DNA of 64,000 nt, from positions 83,048,142 through 83,112,141 of the forward strand of contig CM049306.1 of NCBI GenBank assembly GCA_026874595.1, given 5' to 3'. Below the pieces are notes generated by a model. It saw only the letters and a program-made list of their open reading frames with translations, did no database searches and was not told the origin of the DNA. Position 1 is the stretch's first letter. Each line of letters opens with the position of its first letter. Below are positions 1 through 13,352 of the stretch, in pieces. This DNA is from Sipunculus nudus. Its lineage: Eukaryota > Annelida > Sipuncula > Golfingiida > Sipunculidae. A program made the position numbers and the translations under genes.

Positions 1-1072
1 AAAAAAATAACAATTTTAATATTTATTTGCTTTTATCCTATACTGGGCCTAGAGGGTCGAAGAAAGTGTCCTATAGTGTATTCCGTCTGTTGTTTTTATT
101 TAAATACCGGTATATTATTTTTAATATATATGTTTTAACGTATTTATTGAAACAGAAATATTTTATATTGTAGTTACGTTGATTTTCAAAATCTAAAGGG
201 TTTGTGAAAACAAGTATTCAAGAAACCATATTTATTTATTGATGCTCACTGAATATAAAGTGTTTCAGTGGAGCGGTCCATTTTCTTTTTTTTTTCTTGG
301 GTGGGGGGGGGTGTATACCTCTGTTTATGTGTGTGTCTTTCAGCTCATTAATTGTTCACCAACGCATAAAGCTTCATGTTATTTTGACAAGCCAATTATT
401 TATGCGTTAATTTGTGACGCCAACTGTCAAATTCGTAATATCAAGTATATATAGACCAGGTCTTATTAATCATTTTCATCACCATGGTGGCTATCCTTAC
501 AAAAAGTATACGTTTAACGATTGCTTCGATCTCGACGATCTGCATGTTTGGATGAACAGGATGCATGCTGTTAAATGTAAACCAAAATATTAAAAAAAGA
601 AAACGAGATTTCTAGAGAGTCCACAGTATAGTTCGATAGAGTTTACACTGCCGATCTAACACCTGTCATTTTGGACTCTTGTCGTTTGAGGGGGGAAAGC
701 TACTGTACCGAATGTGTGAAAATCTGATTTCATTAAATGGCAGAACACATATATCGTAGAATTACTTCGGTGTATGATTAACTGAATAATTCAGACCATA
801 AATGTTAATTTCCGGTCTTGCAAACTGTACCTCATGATTTTCACTTGTGTTATCCTCTTTCAAGGATCAACAAATAAGTAAAAAAATAGATAAATTTCGT
901 TCTGTTGTGATGTACTTTTTACTTGTTAAGCAAAACAATTTTGTTATTATCATATTGACCTTGATCATATGAATTTCATATTGAAAAATTATCATAAAAA
1001 GGTTATATCCTAAATTTCTTATATGTATAATAACGTGCATAGGAACCCATTCTGTTTTCCCCTATAATAACA
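1..1072. other. Non-coding AT-rich DNA
   Basis: No exon-like composition, domain motif or repeat boundary was recognised. It contains a G-run at 302-311. Confidence 0.6.
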
Positions 1073-1095
1073 GCCCCCCCCCCCCCCCCCCCCCC
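1073..1095. repeat. Poly-C tract
   Basis: A run of about 23 C. Similar long C or G runs occur at about 3069-3082, 4411-4428, 9997-10013, 23660-23675, 25656-25670, 61301-61315 and 62332-62350. Exact lengths may be affected by assembly. Confidence 0.9.
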
Positions 1096-1950
1096 ATACA
1101 TTTATATTTATACAGACACCTAAAATACTATGCAGAACCTGCTGTTCCATAGGGTGTTTATTTATGTGAATCTAACAGGACTGGCGATAGGGGTCCACAC
1201 CCATATAAATGTGGGATTAATTGATTATATCTGGGAGTGGCTTGCGTCTGGAAGTCTCCACTATACCGGTAGATATCGTGACATCAGCATCAACAGGTCT
1301 ATTTTGGCAAATACTGATTTCATTTTCTTTTCTGTTTGTCTCTGTTTAAGTATATACTGAACTCTACATGGAAAGCTTTCATGTCAGAGCAGACGCACAC
1401 ACAAACATGCACACATATATATGCTGGGCGTCAATGGGTATGTGTTTGAACAGGTTCTTTCCATCTGACGCAGAATTTTACTGAATCCGCCCGTACAGTA
1501 TTTTGCATGCTTAATAATAAACAAGGCGTGCTCTAACTTAAAGCCTGTCCTCCATATTTGTCTCTACATATAGTCTGGCTTATCTTTTATTTATATCACC
1601 GATGGCATTGCACCCACTTTTAATCTTATCATTAAACCGTTAAGTATCCTTTTCATGAATAAAAAGAAGGATCACATGATACGTTTCGACCTAACACATG
1701 TTTTATATGCTGCAGTCTTCGCTCTTTATTAGTCTTATGATTTTCAGGTGAAATTAAAAAAAAAGTCCCAGTTAATTCATTTACTTTATCCATAAAAACA
1801 CATTTGCAACATATACGTTTCATCCATCCATGGAGGAGTACCGCTTGATATTTCCAGAACATTCGTTGTCACAGACGAAAGCACATTTTCTTAAACTATT
1901 TCAAAGACAGTGGTTTTGTTTCATGGAGCTTTTAAAATCATATGAATTCC

Positions 1951-1954
<4 letters not shown>

Positions 1955-2011
<57 letters not shown>
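1955..2011. repeat. (TA)n microsatellite
   Basis: Uninterrupted TA dinucleotides of about 55 bp, immediately before the 19-bp array. Confidence 0.95.
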
Positions 2012-2014
<3 letters not shown>

Positions 2015-2029
2015 ATTAACAACCGTGTT

Positions 2030-2228
2030 GAAGGAGTAATCTAAAATTGTAGGAGTAATCTAAAATCGAATATAGGAGTAATGATAAATCGTAGGAGTAA
2101 TCATAAATCGTGGGAGTAACCTGAAATCGTAGGAGTAATCTGAAATCGTAGGAGTAATCTGAAATCGTAGGAGTAATCTGAAATCGTAGGAGTTATCTAA
2201 AAATCCTAGAGGGGTAATGTGAAATCGA
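2030..2228 (+). repeat. 19-bp minisatellite, about ten copies
   Basis: The unit is GTAGGAGTAATCTGAAATC, nearly perfect from about 2110 to 2200 and degenerate at both ends. It follows a (TA)n tract directly. Confidence 0.85.
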
Positions 2229-2561
2229 TTTATAAATTGCTACACCGGCAAAATGACTTCAGTTCCAGCATTTTTTTTAGGACGGGGGAGTAAAAGATGT
2301 CGTAGGAATTATAAGAAAAGTCCGCAGTGTGAGGCCTGTTAGTATAGGCTTAACCTGACTTATGTTGAAAATGAAATGTTCCAGGTGAAATGAAAAAAAT
2401 AAGCTCATGTACAAATATAGGTTCTTAAGTGCGTAAGGAAATTTTTCATTTATGGGAAAATCTTTCCAAAATTATACAGTTCCAAAATTTTTTTTTCTAT
2501 TTGAATAAGTGTAGCATATTTTTGTTTGTCCATTCAAAGGATACATGCATATATAAACTGC

Positions 2562-2562
<1 letters not shown>

Positions 2563-2628
<66 letters not shown>
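2563..2628. repeat. (TA)n(GA)n compound microsatellite
   Basis: About 30 bp of TA, then about 36 bp of GA. It gives a spurious low-complexity reading frame on each strand. Confidence 0.95.
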
Positions 2629-2631
<3 letters not shown>

Positions 2632-2639
2632 GGTGCCGA

Positions 2640-5414
2640 TTAATCGATAAAATCGATGATTGGTGTTTATTTTCAAAATCGGCTAAATCAATCACATTTG
2701 TGAAAAATCGATTAAAAGCTATTATGTATGCACTATTATGTATGCACATGCAAAGAATCTAATTCTGTCAGAGATATACGAACACAAAGTTATAACGAAC
2801 AGCATCAAAACGGAACCTTGCGCAGCCAACAATCGTCCGACGGCAGGCCTTCCTTTGATGTGGGTGGATTGATGGGTTCTTTTTAATGAACCGATGTCAG
2901 ATATTTATTGGGCTCAATATTTAAGCTTCCTGTATATAAATAGTACATTTCAAGGATAATATAGAAAGGACATAAAATAATCGATTTATAATCGATCATC
3001 GGTCGTTTTAATTTTTCAATCATCGATATTGATTTTTAAACCAATCCCTACCACGTGTGTGTGTGTGTGGGGGGGGGGGGGGGTGCCTATGTGTGTATGT
3101 GTCATTTAACACTGGTGGGTATCTTTACGTTTAGTTATGATCATTAACGCACACTGAGGGAGTCAAAGGATTCAAGAGCCTGTGCTTTAACATATATATC
3201 AAAGAATTACCAGCAGATCCTTGGACTTTATAAAACAGCCGGAATATTTTTAAACTGCTGAAATTTCTATATTGAAACCTTTCTTTGTGTATACTTAGAG
3301 ATTACGAAGAGCTTTAGTTGTTCACAAAAGAATTCAATTGATGTCAAGGAAGTGAAATGGCACGATTCATATTGCAAGTGCTATAAAATATAAGTCGGGG
3401 ACAACCTGGTTTACATATGGATGACGTATTTAATCAATTTCGTTAACAAGAGTTGACGTCACAAGTGGAAATTTACATCCGGTATCGTGTGTGGTCTGAA
3501 TACCGTTATACGTCATCTGCATGTTTCACTATATATGCAGTTCAGTAACCATGCAGCAAACGTATATGTGTGGTTTTATTACAATGCATATATCCGTGTT
3601 CGTTTCTATGCATACGCTCCATTTATAAAATATGTTGCATGATTTTATACATACGTATGCGGATATTATATGTAAACACGACTTTTGTGGCTTTTAAAAC
3701 AGTCAAATGCCTGTGTCACGAGATCATTGACACTCTGTTTGCGTAATACTAATAGCTGCGAATTTCTTTTAGATTTATATGCATGAACACATTGTGCTCC
3801 ATATATATATATTCAGGCCGTAAAATTTGCTCTGAAACCCTTTTAAAAAGATGTAGCGACAGAAAAAAATGGGGGGGGGGGGGCGGAGACGGGGGCCGGC
3901 GGTTATAAGTCAATTAAATCAGTGAAAATTAAATTGTGAAACCCATATCCTTTGAATTTCTGGATATTTTTTCTCCCTTTTTATACCCTAAATGAGTTTG
4001 AAATCCAAGGAGTTAGAAAACTTGTTTCCTTGAACTTGATCTTGAAGGTCAATTCTGTGGAAATGTTGAACTCTGTAAACAACACAACTTTCGAAGTAGT
4101 GCATATGTACAAGCTCTCAAATTTAAGGATAGGGTGGGGCATGGGGATGGGAGATTATCATCACAGCTATTTTTTACATGAATTGTACAAATAATTATTG
4201 CTCTGCGGTGAGATTCGGTAGTGTCTGTATCTATAGAGGTTGAGGAAACCGGAGAACCATGAGAAAATCACCGGCCGTGGACGGGCCACTACAACCCACT
4301 CTCATAGCTACGCCGGGAATCGACAGTCCAGGCCCCTGTTTTTTGCATGGTTAAAACTATATATTACGAGTACATGATTGAGGTCTCTCGTAATATCATT
4401 TTTTTTCTGTGACCCCCCCCCCCCCCCCTACCCGCTTTGTCCAGCTGTACACACTTTAATTGACTGGTCATGCAGGTAATTTATAACAGCTTGAATCATT
4501 CAGTAACTAGTAATATAGAATGATGTGACATCGCTATATTATTTTTAATATTTAGAATTTTTTCTAAATGTGTAAAATGTCAAATTCTATGTTTGTTAAA
4601 TTTCGTAATACTCTTCAGTAATATGTAGAGATCAAATAGAGGAAATTACTTTTCCTTTTTAATTTCTAATTACAAATTCACAATGCCCTTGTGACCCAAA
4701 AAATGTTTTACTCAAATGTGTCATTTGAGTCATATGAATAGCATTTGTATACTTTGTTTGTTATTTTATGAAACTCGGGCGGCCAGACGAGTGTTAATGG
4801 CGAGTATGATGCGAAACTGCTTGCATGTTTAATCTTTTATAATGAATGTTATGATCCTATAGTTTGGACGAAATAAAGAATTCACTCCATATTATTACAC
4901 TTAGTTACTGCATGTTAAAAGCTGACTGCATATATAGGCACCGAAATTAACAGATTATTAAATTAAATAACAAAGTTAGGAACGGCAAGAATTCAAACAA
5001 AATATTATAAGGTACGGTAGGAATGACGAATTATAGACAGTTATACAGGAATGGTGCATGTATATAAGAATGGCTTGAATGGGAACCATGAATAACTGGA
5101 TAACATTTTGATAGCCAGGGCCATTAATAGTGCATTTGTTCCTATTACAGTACAGTTTTACTATAGTTTCAGTCAACGTGATTCCCATGAATAATATTCA
5201 ATCTTGACGTCATTGGAGGCGGTTCTTACCAACTGTGATAACTATGCTTGAGTGATATGATACACTATATATTTAAACGCTTATATAAAATGTAACGTGA
5301 TTAAAGCAATTGTAATTATAGAATAAGAACCGAATTTTCTGTCAAAAAGCCAAGAAAAAGTCCTTATGTGTCTGCTGTACTTATAAGTTGTGTTTCGGAA
5401 CTACTTGACCACAA
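2640..5414. other. Non-coding stretch with isolated CREs
   Basis: I see no gene. Perfect TGACGTCA sites occur at 3454-3461 and 5205-5212. CpG is more frequent here than in most of the window. A possible SINE fragment is listed at 4200-4335. Confidence 0.5.
4200..4335. repeat. Possible SINE fragment
   Basis: A patch of higher GC contains GAGGAAACCGGAGAACC and, near its end, GCCGGGAATCGA, which resembles an inverted B box. Such phrases are common in invertebrate SINEs. Its limits are not clear. Confidence 0.3.
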
Positions 5415-5682
5415 GCTTCCTCTCATGCATATCCTGGTGTTAACCAAGCCTGGTGACTACTGCACCTGCAGGCACTGGTTGTGCAATCATCCCGATTGCT
5501 GGGTCATACCACCGACGACACCCTGATAGGCGCACTCGTTTGTGAGTGAAGCACGACCGTTGGAAATGATCTTCAAGTTAAGCTAGGATAAGCCTCACCC
5601 TGAGTGGAAGCCGCCTCGGCTGATATTCGAACTCGCAATCTATGGCTTTGAGTCCTGTGCTTTACCCCTGAGCCTCAGAAAT
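5415..5682 (-). mobile_element. tRNA-derived SINE, copy 1
   Basis: Read on the minus strand it has an A-box-like GGCTCAGGGGTAAAGCA, then a B-box-like GAGTTCGAATATC, then a body of about 200 bp shared with 39153-39442 (AGTGCGCCT.TCAGGG, GCAGGTGCAGTA, GGTTAACACCAGG) ending GAGAGGAAGC. It is not a tRNA gene, because the cloverleaf beyond the boxes is replaced by the SINE body. Confidence 0.7.
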
Positions 5683-6101
5683 ACATTTCTTTTTTTTTTT
5701 TTTTTTGGTTTGCCTGAAAGATTACACTTGATAATGAATAATACTCCCAGAAATGACTTCATACTCTGCGGTATGCAATTTTCTTTCACACACCAAAAAA
5801 TATTTTGCGTGAGCGAATATGGAAAAATAATTTTGCAAAAATGTGTTACCGGACATTGTACATAGTAGTTCTGGGAGCAGGAGCCTGCTGTAATTACGGA
5901 GGCGGATATTTGGTCCCGGGCGTCCTTGGCCGTGACCGATTTAACTAGATTAAAAACCAAACGTTACTTTGTTAGAATGAATCCATATATAGACAATCTG
6001 AGCCTTCTGAGCATTCTCCTACATACATGGAAACATAGTAATTGATGTTATCTTAATTGCCATTATTTAGGCCTACTTATTTTATATAAACAATGTAAAA
6101 A

Positions 6102-6103
<2 letters not shown>

Positions 6104-6152
<49 letters not shown>

Positions 6153-6164
6153 GTATTTAAAACC

Positions 6165-6232
<68 letters not shown>
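6104..6232. repeat. (CT)n and (TA)n compound microsatellite
   Basis: A CT run at 6104-6152 and a TA run at about 6166-6232. This is the mirror arrangement of the tract at 2563-2628. Confidence 0.95.
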
Positions 6233-6236
<4 letters not shown>

Positions 6237-6653
6237 AGAGACAGGCAGACAGATGTGTATCTGAAATTCTAAAGCGTCTTTCAACGGAAACAGATGGCAT
6301 AACAGTGTTATTTCTTTCTCAGAGTTTTTTTTTACCTGGTTAACTACATTATGTGCGGCTTTCGTATCCAGGATCCTCTCATAGCGTAGCGTAGGGAGAG
6401 AGCACGGGACCTAGGGCAACTTCAGATTTTCTAAGATATAATAAAGTGCGTTCAAAATTATCGAATTGAAAAAAAAAATATGAATTCGAATCACAGTGTA
6501 GAAAAAAATATCCGTGATTAGCCGGATCACATTATTTTTCATTATTACGACGCTCCAGCAAAACATCGATTCCGATTGACGGTCTGGTCATTTGAGCGTC
6601 CTCTACCGGAAGAATAGAACATTACATTTTGCGGAGTTCTTACGGTAACAACA

Positions 6654-7658
6654 GGCAGTGTGTAAAACCCGGACCCCACGGATCCCGGACCCCGGACCCC
6701 AAAATCCAATTTCCACACTGTCGATTATTTATACAGATAAAAACACTCCATGTTGCTGATATAAGAACAAAGTAAAGTCCCTTAATGTTGAAGTTTTGTA
6801 AATAACAATTTCGATGAAAGATTTAAGTACACAACATATTTTGCTAAAGATGGACCCCAACTGCTTGACTTTGATGAGTTCCATTTTGACGAACCATAGT
6901 AAACGCCGCTCATATTTTCATTTATGACTCCATGAGAAAGAATAAGCACTCATGTCACACATTAAGTATGATTTTTGTTATTTTAAGTGAATATATGATA
7001 GTGCAGGCGCACTGGGGGAGCTTTATTTGAAGTGCGCAAGCGGTCATTGCATGCGGACATGAGACGGATATATATCGATATCAGCTAGCTCGAGCTCTTC
7101 CACATAACACAGGTTTCGTGTTCCATTCATGAACAACCATGCGATTTAAAGTTGGTAATAATTATTATATTATTACCCAAAGGAATTTTTGATTACTTGC
7201 ATTGCAAGAAACGACAGGTACAAACATATTAATGATTTTATAAATGTTCTTATTATACTTTTTATTACGATAAACATTAAACAAATATAAGAACATGAAG
7301 AAAAAGTAAGCCAAAATGAAAATAATAAAGATAGAAAAACACAATAACTAAATCACATGGGTGTTATGCCTAAACGTGATGTTAAAATATGTACTAAAGA
7401 AATGGTAAAACAGCGAGTAAAACTGAGCCTCAGAGGGGTCCGTGAGGTCAGTGGGCCAGGGTCCGTAAGGGTTAATTATCAACCTTTTTGCAAAACAGGC
7501 CATTTTTATGGGTTTTTTAACACATGTAATATAAAATACGTCTTTAGATACTATCCTGTTTAATATCTCGACAAATCACCATGAGAGTTTTAAGAATTAA
7601 AGAATTTTCGTAGGGTCCGGGATCCGGGGTCCGTGGGGTCCGGGTTTTACACACTGCC
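6654..7658. mobile_element. 1,005-bp inverted-repeat transposon with perfect 9-bp target duplication
   Basis: The ends GGCAGTGTGTAAAACCCGGA... are inverted repeats, identical for 29 bp and then continuing with permuted CGGACCCC/CGGATCCC blocks. GTAACAACA flanks both ends (6645-6653 and 7659-7667). The 9-bp duplication suggests a Mutator-like (or Merlin-like) non-autonomous element. Internal frames are short and unrecognised. The GC-rich ends contrast sharply with the AT-rich interior. Confidence 0.8.
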
Positions 7659-8353
7659 GTAACAACATTTTCAAGTCGGCCATTATCGCTCAGGAAGAAA
7701 CGAACTGGACAGATAAACCGGTAAGTCAAAATAAGCTAATATTCACATGATATTATTACAAAACACTTGAGTCTATATATGCCTAAAAAGGCGTGAGGTC
7801 GAAATTCCTTCTACTGTAAACTATTCTGGATGTTATTAAGAGGTCAAAATATACTGGAAATTTAGTATCCACAGATGATCTGATACTATATAGTCCGTCC
7901 GAAAACCCCTGTCCGCATGTATTTTTGGCGATTATTATTTTGAGAATATTCTTTAAAACTGCCCTTTGGCCTGAAGTAGATGAACAGATATTCCGCTGAT
8001 ATTGTGTAAAGTAGTTATATATCATGTAAAACGTATTTACTTTACGACACTTTTGCGTTATTTTAGACAGAGTGTCCGTCTCTATAATACAGAGACGGAA
8101 AGCACTGCATGCATTCTTGTGGTGCCCTGTCTGATATTACTAAATGTCCCTCCAATGGCAAAATTACCAAACATAATCTAGCTAACATACCCTTAACTAC
8201 GACTCCTTACTTGTTTTCTTGCTCAAATAAGAAAATGAAACATATAATCCAGGTGCAAAGTTAAGAAGCGATGCTCTTAGGTTTCTAACCAAGCATGACA
8301 TGTTGCTTTAGGGTCAAGGACACAGGGAGAAACCCGTTTTCAAATTCCTTCCT

Positions 8354-8970
8354 CTGATTGGCTGTTAGGTTTCAGGCTCATTCATCATGGAAGTCCAACT
8401 TAATTCCAAGCATAACATTTACTGCCTGGTCCCTAAAATAGTGCCATCTAGTGAATAAAACAGAAAGTGCAAGCAAAACAATGGTTCCAAGTGGGGCTGG
8501 TAACCACCTGCAAATTTTCTCGTTTTCACTTATTAGAAATGGTTCACACACCAAGTAAAGACCCTCGTTTGTTAATTTTAAGCTTATTATCTGATTTATC
8601 TAAATATCTGTGTCCTCACTCGCACACCAATATTTTCTATAGAGTGCTCGTAAGCCTCGCTGGGAGGCTTACTAAGTAGGCTAGCGTTATTTATGCTGAA
8701 ATACCGTGGATGGCATCTTCCCACCACTGCTAGACAGTACATTCCTCCATGGAACACTTTCCATGTCTATGGCTGCGTTTTGTGTTTGTTAGACAACGGT
8801 GACGTCACAAAGACCTCACAGTGATCGGTTGTGCGTCACCTTCAATTGACTGACGTCATAAGTTTGACTGGCTTGTTTATTATCAGTTTTCAGGCAAGGA
8901 ATAAGTCGTAAACGCTGTAACTTGTTTTGTCATATTTTGGATTATTCGTCTCATACAAAGTTAAAGCAAG
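8354..8970 (+). promoter_or_regulatory. Promoter-like patch: inverted CCAAT box, CRE cluster, splice-donor-like end
   Basis: CTGATTGGCT (the reverse of AGCCAATCAG) lies at 8354-8363. Perfect CREs (TGACGTCA) lie at 8800-8807 and 8851-8858, with a TGCGTCA half-site-like motif at 8832-8838. A strong donor sequence, GCAAG|gtaagg, ends at 8970. Class I MKP promoters in vertebrates carry CREs, but this patch is 32 kb from the coding start and no transcript links them. Confidence 0.25.
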
Positions 8971-10421
8971 GTAAGGCATTACTTTTTGCGCAGGTAGTCG
9001 GCGGAATAGCTCCTGCAACCTTTGGATAAGAAAGATTTACACTGCTTTGCTTGTATAAAAAATTATCCCGGAAAAACATGCGGACACGGGTACTGGGACT
9101 GACTATAGTCCGTTTCATCCCCTCATCATGTCCACCTGTTTTTTGCTATGAAAATTTTTGTTTGTTACATTTCATGGGAATTAATTATAGTGTAGAGGAA
9201 AGGATTACAGAATCTAATTTTCAACTAGGTAACTAAATTCATACCTTATTCCTTATTTGAGTAACAGAATTTTCTGAAAATATGAGAAATCAGTCTACAT
9301 TTTACAACATATCAGACCCACTTATGGCGGTCAAGGTCACTGGTCACATGCAAAAACAATCTCAACTGAAAGCTGCTGATTGGATGATCTCATGTAAACA
9401 CTCTAAAAAATATAACCAGGAAAAACAAAGATGGCTGCTTATGGAGGAACACATAATATCAGCCAGATCATGATAAAGAGACTAAAATGTTTTGAAACAT
9501 AAACGGGGGATTTACTGTAAAATTCTTAACTGCTATATTAGGTTGTCACTTCCATATCTTGCTTACTTGGAAAATATTGAAATTTATAAACTTTTAAGTA
9601 AATCATCTAAAAAAAAAAAGGTGTACAGCAGGTGGACTGTATCAATGACAGTTACAATTTTTTTCTCATACCCCTCAAATATATCGCCCTCTTTACCCTG
9701 TTGAACCCAAGCCGTAGATAGAATCCAGAACTCGGTCCCCTAAATACGTTGAAAATTGCATAAGTTATATTTGTTTGTGTATCAGCAGCATAATTAAAAC
9801 TTAATCAAACGACTGCATTACCCCAGATAATAGTTAATACTGTTACTAAAATATCTATTGTATAGTCCATCCCAGTACCTGTGTCCCCTTGTTTTTCAGG
9901 GATAATTTTTCATACAAGGGAAACAGTGTAAATATTTCCGGTCCAAAGTTGCAGGAGATATTCCATGGACTGCCTTGCATAAAATTAAGGCCGTCGGGGG
10001 GGGGGGGGGGGGGTTGCAGGAAGAAACAGCTTGACTTTTTATGGAAACTGACCTATATTAACTGAACTGACAGGAACTGACTGAAACTTTAAAATATATT
10101 AAATTAGCATTTAAATTACAAATATTTTTTTTTATTTCTTTATTTTCATACAATACAACAAAACATTAGCAAGATAAAATAAAAATTTGAAAAACTTATA
10201 TACATAGAGTATCTCATTTTCTTGTTCTGTTTTGCAAATATTTGTTCAGTTTTAACATAGCGTTAAATTCATGTAATTTTCAGTTAAATTTACATTGGGA
10301 GTTAGGGACAAGTATTGTTTCCTCAGTAAATTTATAATATTTTCAACATTTTTCTCCAAAACACTGTTTTGAAAAGTAAACAGAGTAGCTAAATTATAAC
10401 ATTACAGACATTCAACTGATG

Positions 10422-10527
10422 AATATATATATATATATATATATTGCTGAGGCATGCTGCAGTTTCCTTGATTTGGTTATTTATATATATGTGTATATAT
10501 ATATATATATAGATATATATATATATA
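10422..10527. repeat. Two short (TA)n tracts
   Basis: TA runs at about 10423-10443 and 10484-10527 flank a short unique sequence. Confidence 0.85.
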
Positions 10528-11561
10528 ATATGTGTTTTTTAATCACTCAAATATTGATATCCAGTCACCAGCTTATTTATATATAGTATTGGATGAATAT
10601 CCTGAATAAAATAACTGGATGACAGAATGATAGAAACACAGCTGATTAGTCCATTACCCCTTGACTGATCTGCATTTGTTCTCTTGGCAACTGCAGGGGA
10701 TGATGAGCTGATTTAGGGATGCTAGTAACTGACTGGCTGCCCTCATCCCTAGGCCTGTCACTCTGGGCAGGCTTTAATGAGTTTGCTCATTGATGCTCTT
10801 ATACTGGTTGTGAGTAGTTCTGAGTGAACTTTTCAGCTTTATTATTAATTTTATATTAATTTAATTATATATTAAATAAATAAAGGAAACTGCAGCTATA
10901 AATGAGTAAAATGTTGCATGCTTCCACATATTCACCCAAACATAGGTGTTTTGGGTACCTGTGAAGAAACAACACAAGGACCTTTAACCAATAATGTTTC
11001 ATTTAAATATTAAGGTGAGAATGTGGTAATGTTACCAGAAAGAGCAATTAACAACCAAAGACATGGAAGGGATGTATTTTGATGTGTATGTTTTGCACTT
11101 TCAGAATTATTTTTCCATTTCACCATTACACAGCCTGTGGTATCACAGTTTGTTGTACAAACATAGCATGAGAACAAAATATTTAATGGCTAAATGTAGG
11201 CCAATTCCTGAGTATGGCTTGGTGTCAGGGTTGTTAATTTCCTAGGAAATAAGCATACTTCCCAGGGCAGTGGGAATTCCTAGGAAATACTGGGAGATAA
11301 AGGGATTATAGGAATTGAGTCACATATTTCTGAATTGTATTTTGTTTTAGCTTGTTTTTGCAGAGATATATCATATATATTCATTTAGTAAGGAGGAGAT
11401 GAGGCCAAGTAAACAAAAGATACCTGTTTTCATCAACAATCCAACTGTTACCTTGTTGCTTTTATGTCATAAGAAACCACAAGGACCCATATATGTTAGC
11501 AGTAACTGAGTACTACTGAGCAACTCTGAGGTCTCAGAAACCCCTCATATTGGGGGTAGTA

Positions 11562-13334
11562 CAGTCGGTCCTGCTTAATTGTATATCGTATAATTGTATA
11601 TCCCATTTAATTGTATAAAATAATGAAAACCAAAACCATTTCTTATGTCTTCTTAATAAAAGTCTCTGTTTATATGAATATCTGATTAATGTATGTATCG
11701 GGTAATTATATAGTAAAATTCGCCCATCATGCACGACAATCTTCGATATTCACGTGCGACAATGGTCTCATGGACTACTAATCGCCCGGTGCGCTAATTA
11801 GCCTTTGACATTGCTCACCCAACTGGTTTGAAGGGTTACCTCATAGACCACTGACCACTCTTTCTTCTAATTAGCATTTGATATGACTCGAGCCATCAGC
11901 TGAAATGGTTTTCCTCCTTGATTACATGCTTGATTAAATGTGTGCATGATGCGTTAATTCTAAATATGCTTCCCGGACAAACTTTCACGGGGTAGGTTGC
12001 ATTATAAACACTTGATATGCTATAAACATGGTCTTTTATTTGAGAGAATTACCTGTATGGCCAATTGGTGAATATGTTTTATAATTCATAATAAAATCTT
12101 TCAGGTAACAGTATCGATTCGTTTTTTTTATATTAATTCAAAGTATGAATCTGTATTTTGCTGGCCTAATATGTCCTCTCACCTTATTGACCTTTGACAT
12201 ATTCACGTGATTGGTATGCAGCCAGCCATTCACACTGCGTAGGATCGTACTCACAATGATGAAGAGTAGAAACAATCTCTCGTAGAAGGATGACTTGTTC
12301 CAGATACGTTGTATTTTAAGACCACACGAACAGGTAAATGTGCACTAAGTATTTTTGAAGTTAAAAAGAAGACAATACGTGTTATAAAAATCAAAATCTT
12401 TTAGGAATCTTGCTAAACTTTGTGACCTTTGATACATTCCGTGATCGTTAAGCTGTCAGCCATTTTAAGGCATTGCTTTTTATAGATTACATTCAGGAAG
12501 AGGTGAATGCACAGTAATTCTCTGTTTCTTGAGTTGAAACAAATAAAATATTTTATAATAAATCAAAATCCTTGAGGAATTGTATAAACCTTTGACAACA
12601 TTTGATTATATTCACGTGATCGGTAAGCTGTCATCCATTGGCAGTGAGATCGTATTAATCAATAATAAATACAAACAGGTAAATATACGGATATACAGTA
12701 TTTTTTCCGTAGAAATGTAGAAATTATAAATAAACAAAATATATTGTTATAAGATCCGTCCAGCTAGCGAGCCCTCTCGCAAGCCACCAGCGACAGCCAC
12801 GCGGGGTTTTCCCGCGTGACCAGCCCAACCCCGGCAGCCCAGCAGTCTGGATTTCCTAACATGTTTGAACGGTCGCGACCTGGTTGAGCTCCTCCCGATT
12901 GAGACCCCTCAGACCACGGGACAATCTGTTAGACTTATATAATTATTAGCTACACCACGATAGTGATTAGAAGCACCAAGATATATAGTGATTAATAATT
13001 CATGTACTGCGGAGTGGCACGGACATAAACTTCGTTTGGACAGTCTCAGCTCGATATTTTGACACACTGAAGGACTAACCCGCTTGGATTATTAATCCTG
13101 AACGTGTCATTATAAACTAAAGAAATGAAATATCATTACATGATAAATTCCAAAACAAATAATTCAGAATCATCTGAATAATATGAGAAACACTAGCAAG
13201 CCATCTAATGGCAATTCATAGTATTATAGTGACAGCTACAGTCTTGAAGATTAACACCCCGTTTATTTGAATATCCTGCTTAAATGAATATAATCACTTG
13301 ACAAATACGATATTCAATTATACGGGACCAACTG
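11562..13334. mobile_element. Pogo/Tigger-type non-autonomous DNA transposon, 1,773 bp
   Basis: The left end CAGTCGGTCCTGCTTAATTG and right end (reverse complement CAGTTGGTCCCGTATAATTG) match the pogo/Tigger start CAGTYGGTCC, and TA flanks both sides. The interior has three degenerate units of about 200 bp (ACCTTTGA...CACGTGAT, near 12190, 12425 and 12588) and a GC-rich block at about 12755-12905. No DDE transposase frame is present, so it is non-autonomous. Confidence 0.75.
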
Positions 13335-13352
13335 TATAAACTAATGATGTAA

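Larger units (their letters stand above)
7668..11561. other. Non-coding stretch
   Basis: Apart from the promoter-like patch at 8354-8970 and simple repeats, I recognise nothing. Short open frames lack any family signature. Confidence 0.5.

Noticed and set aside
2526-2762. Open frames of about 75 codons on both strands
   Set aside because: They are generated by the (TA)n(GA)n microsatellite (YIYIYI, REREREK and SLSLSL runs).
6063-6284. 73-codon minus-strand frame
   Set aside because: It is low-complexity translation of the (TA)n and (CT)n tracts.
12798-12818. Terminator-like hairpin followed by non-T sequence
   Set aside because: Rho-independent termination does not apply to this eukaryotic DNA; the hairpin is reported only as part of the GC-rich block.
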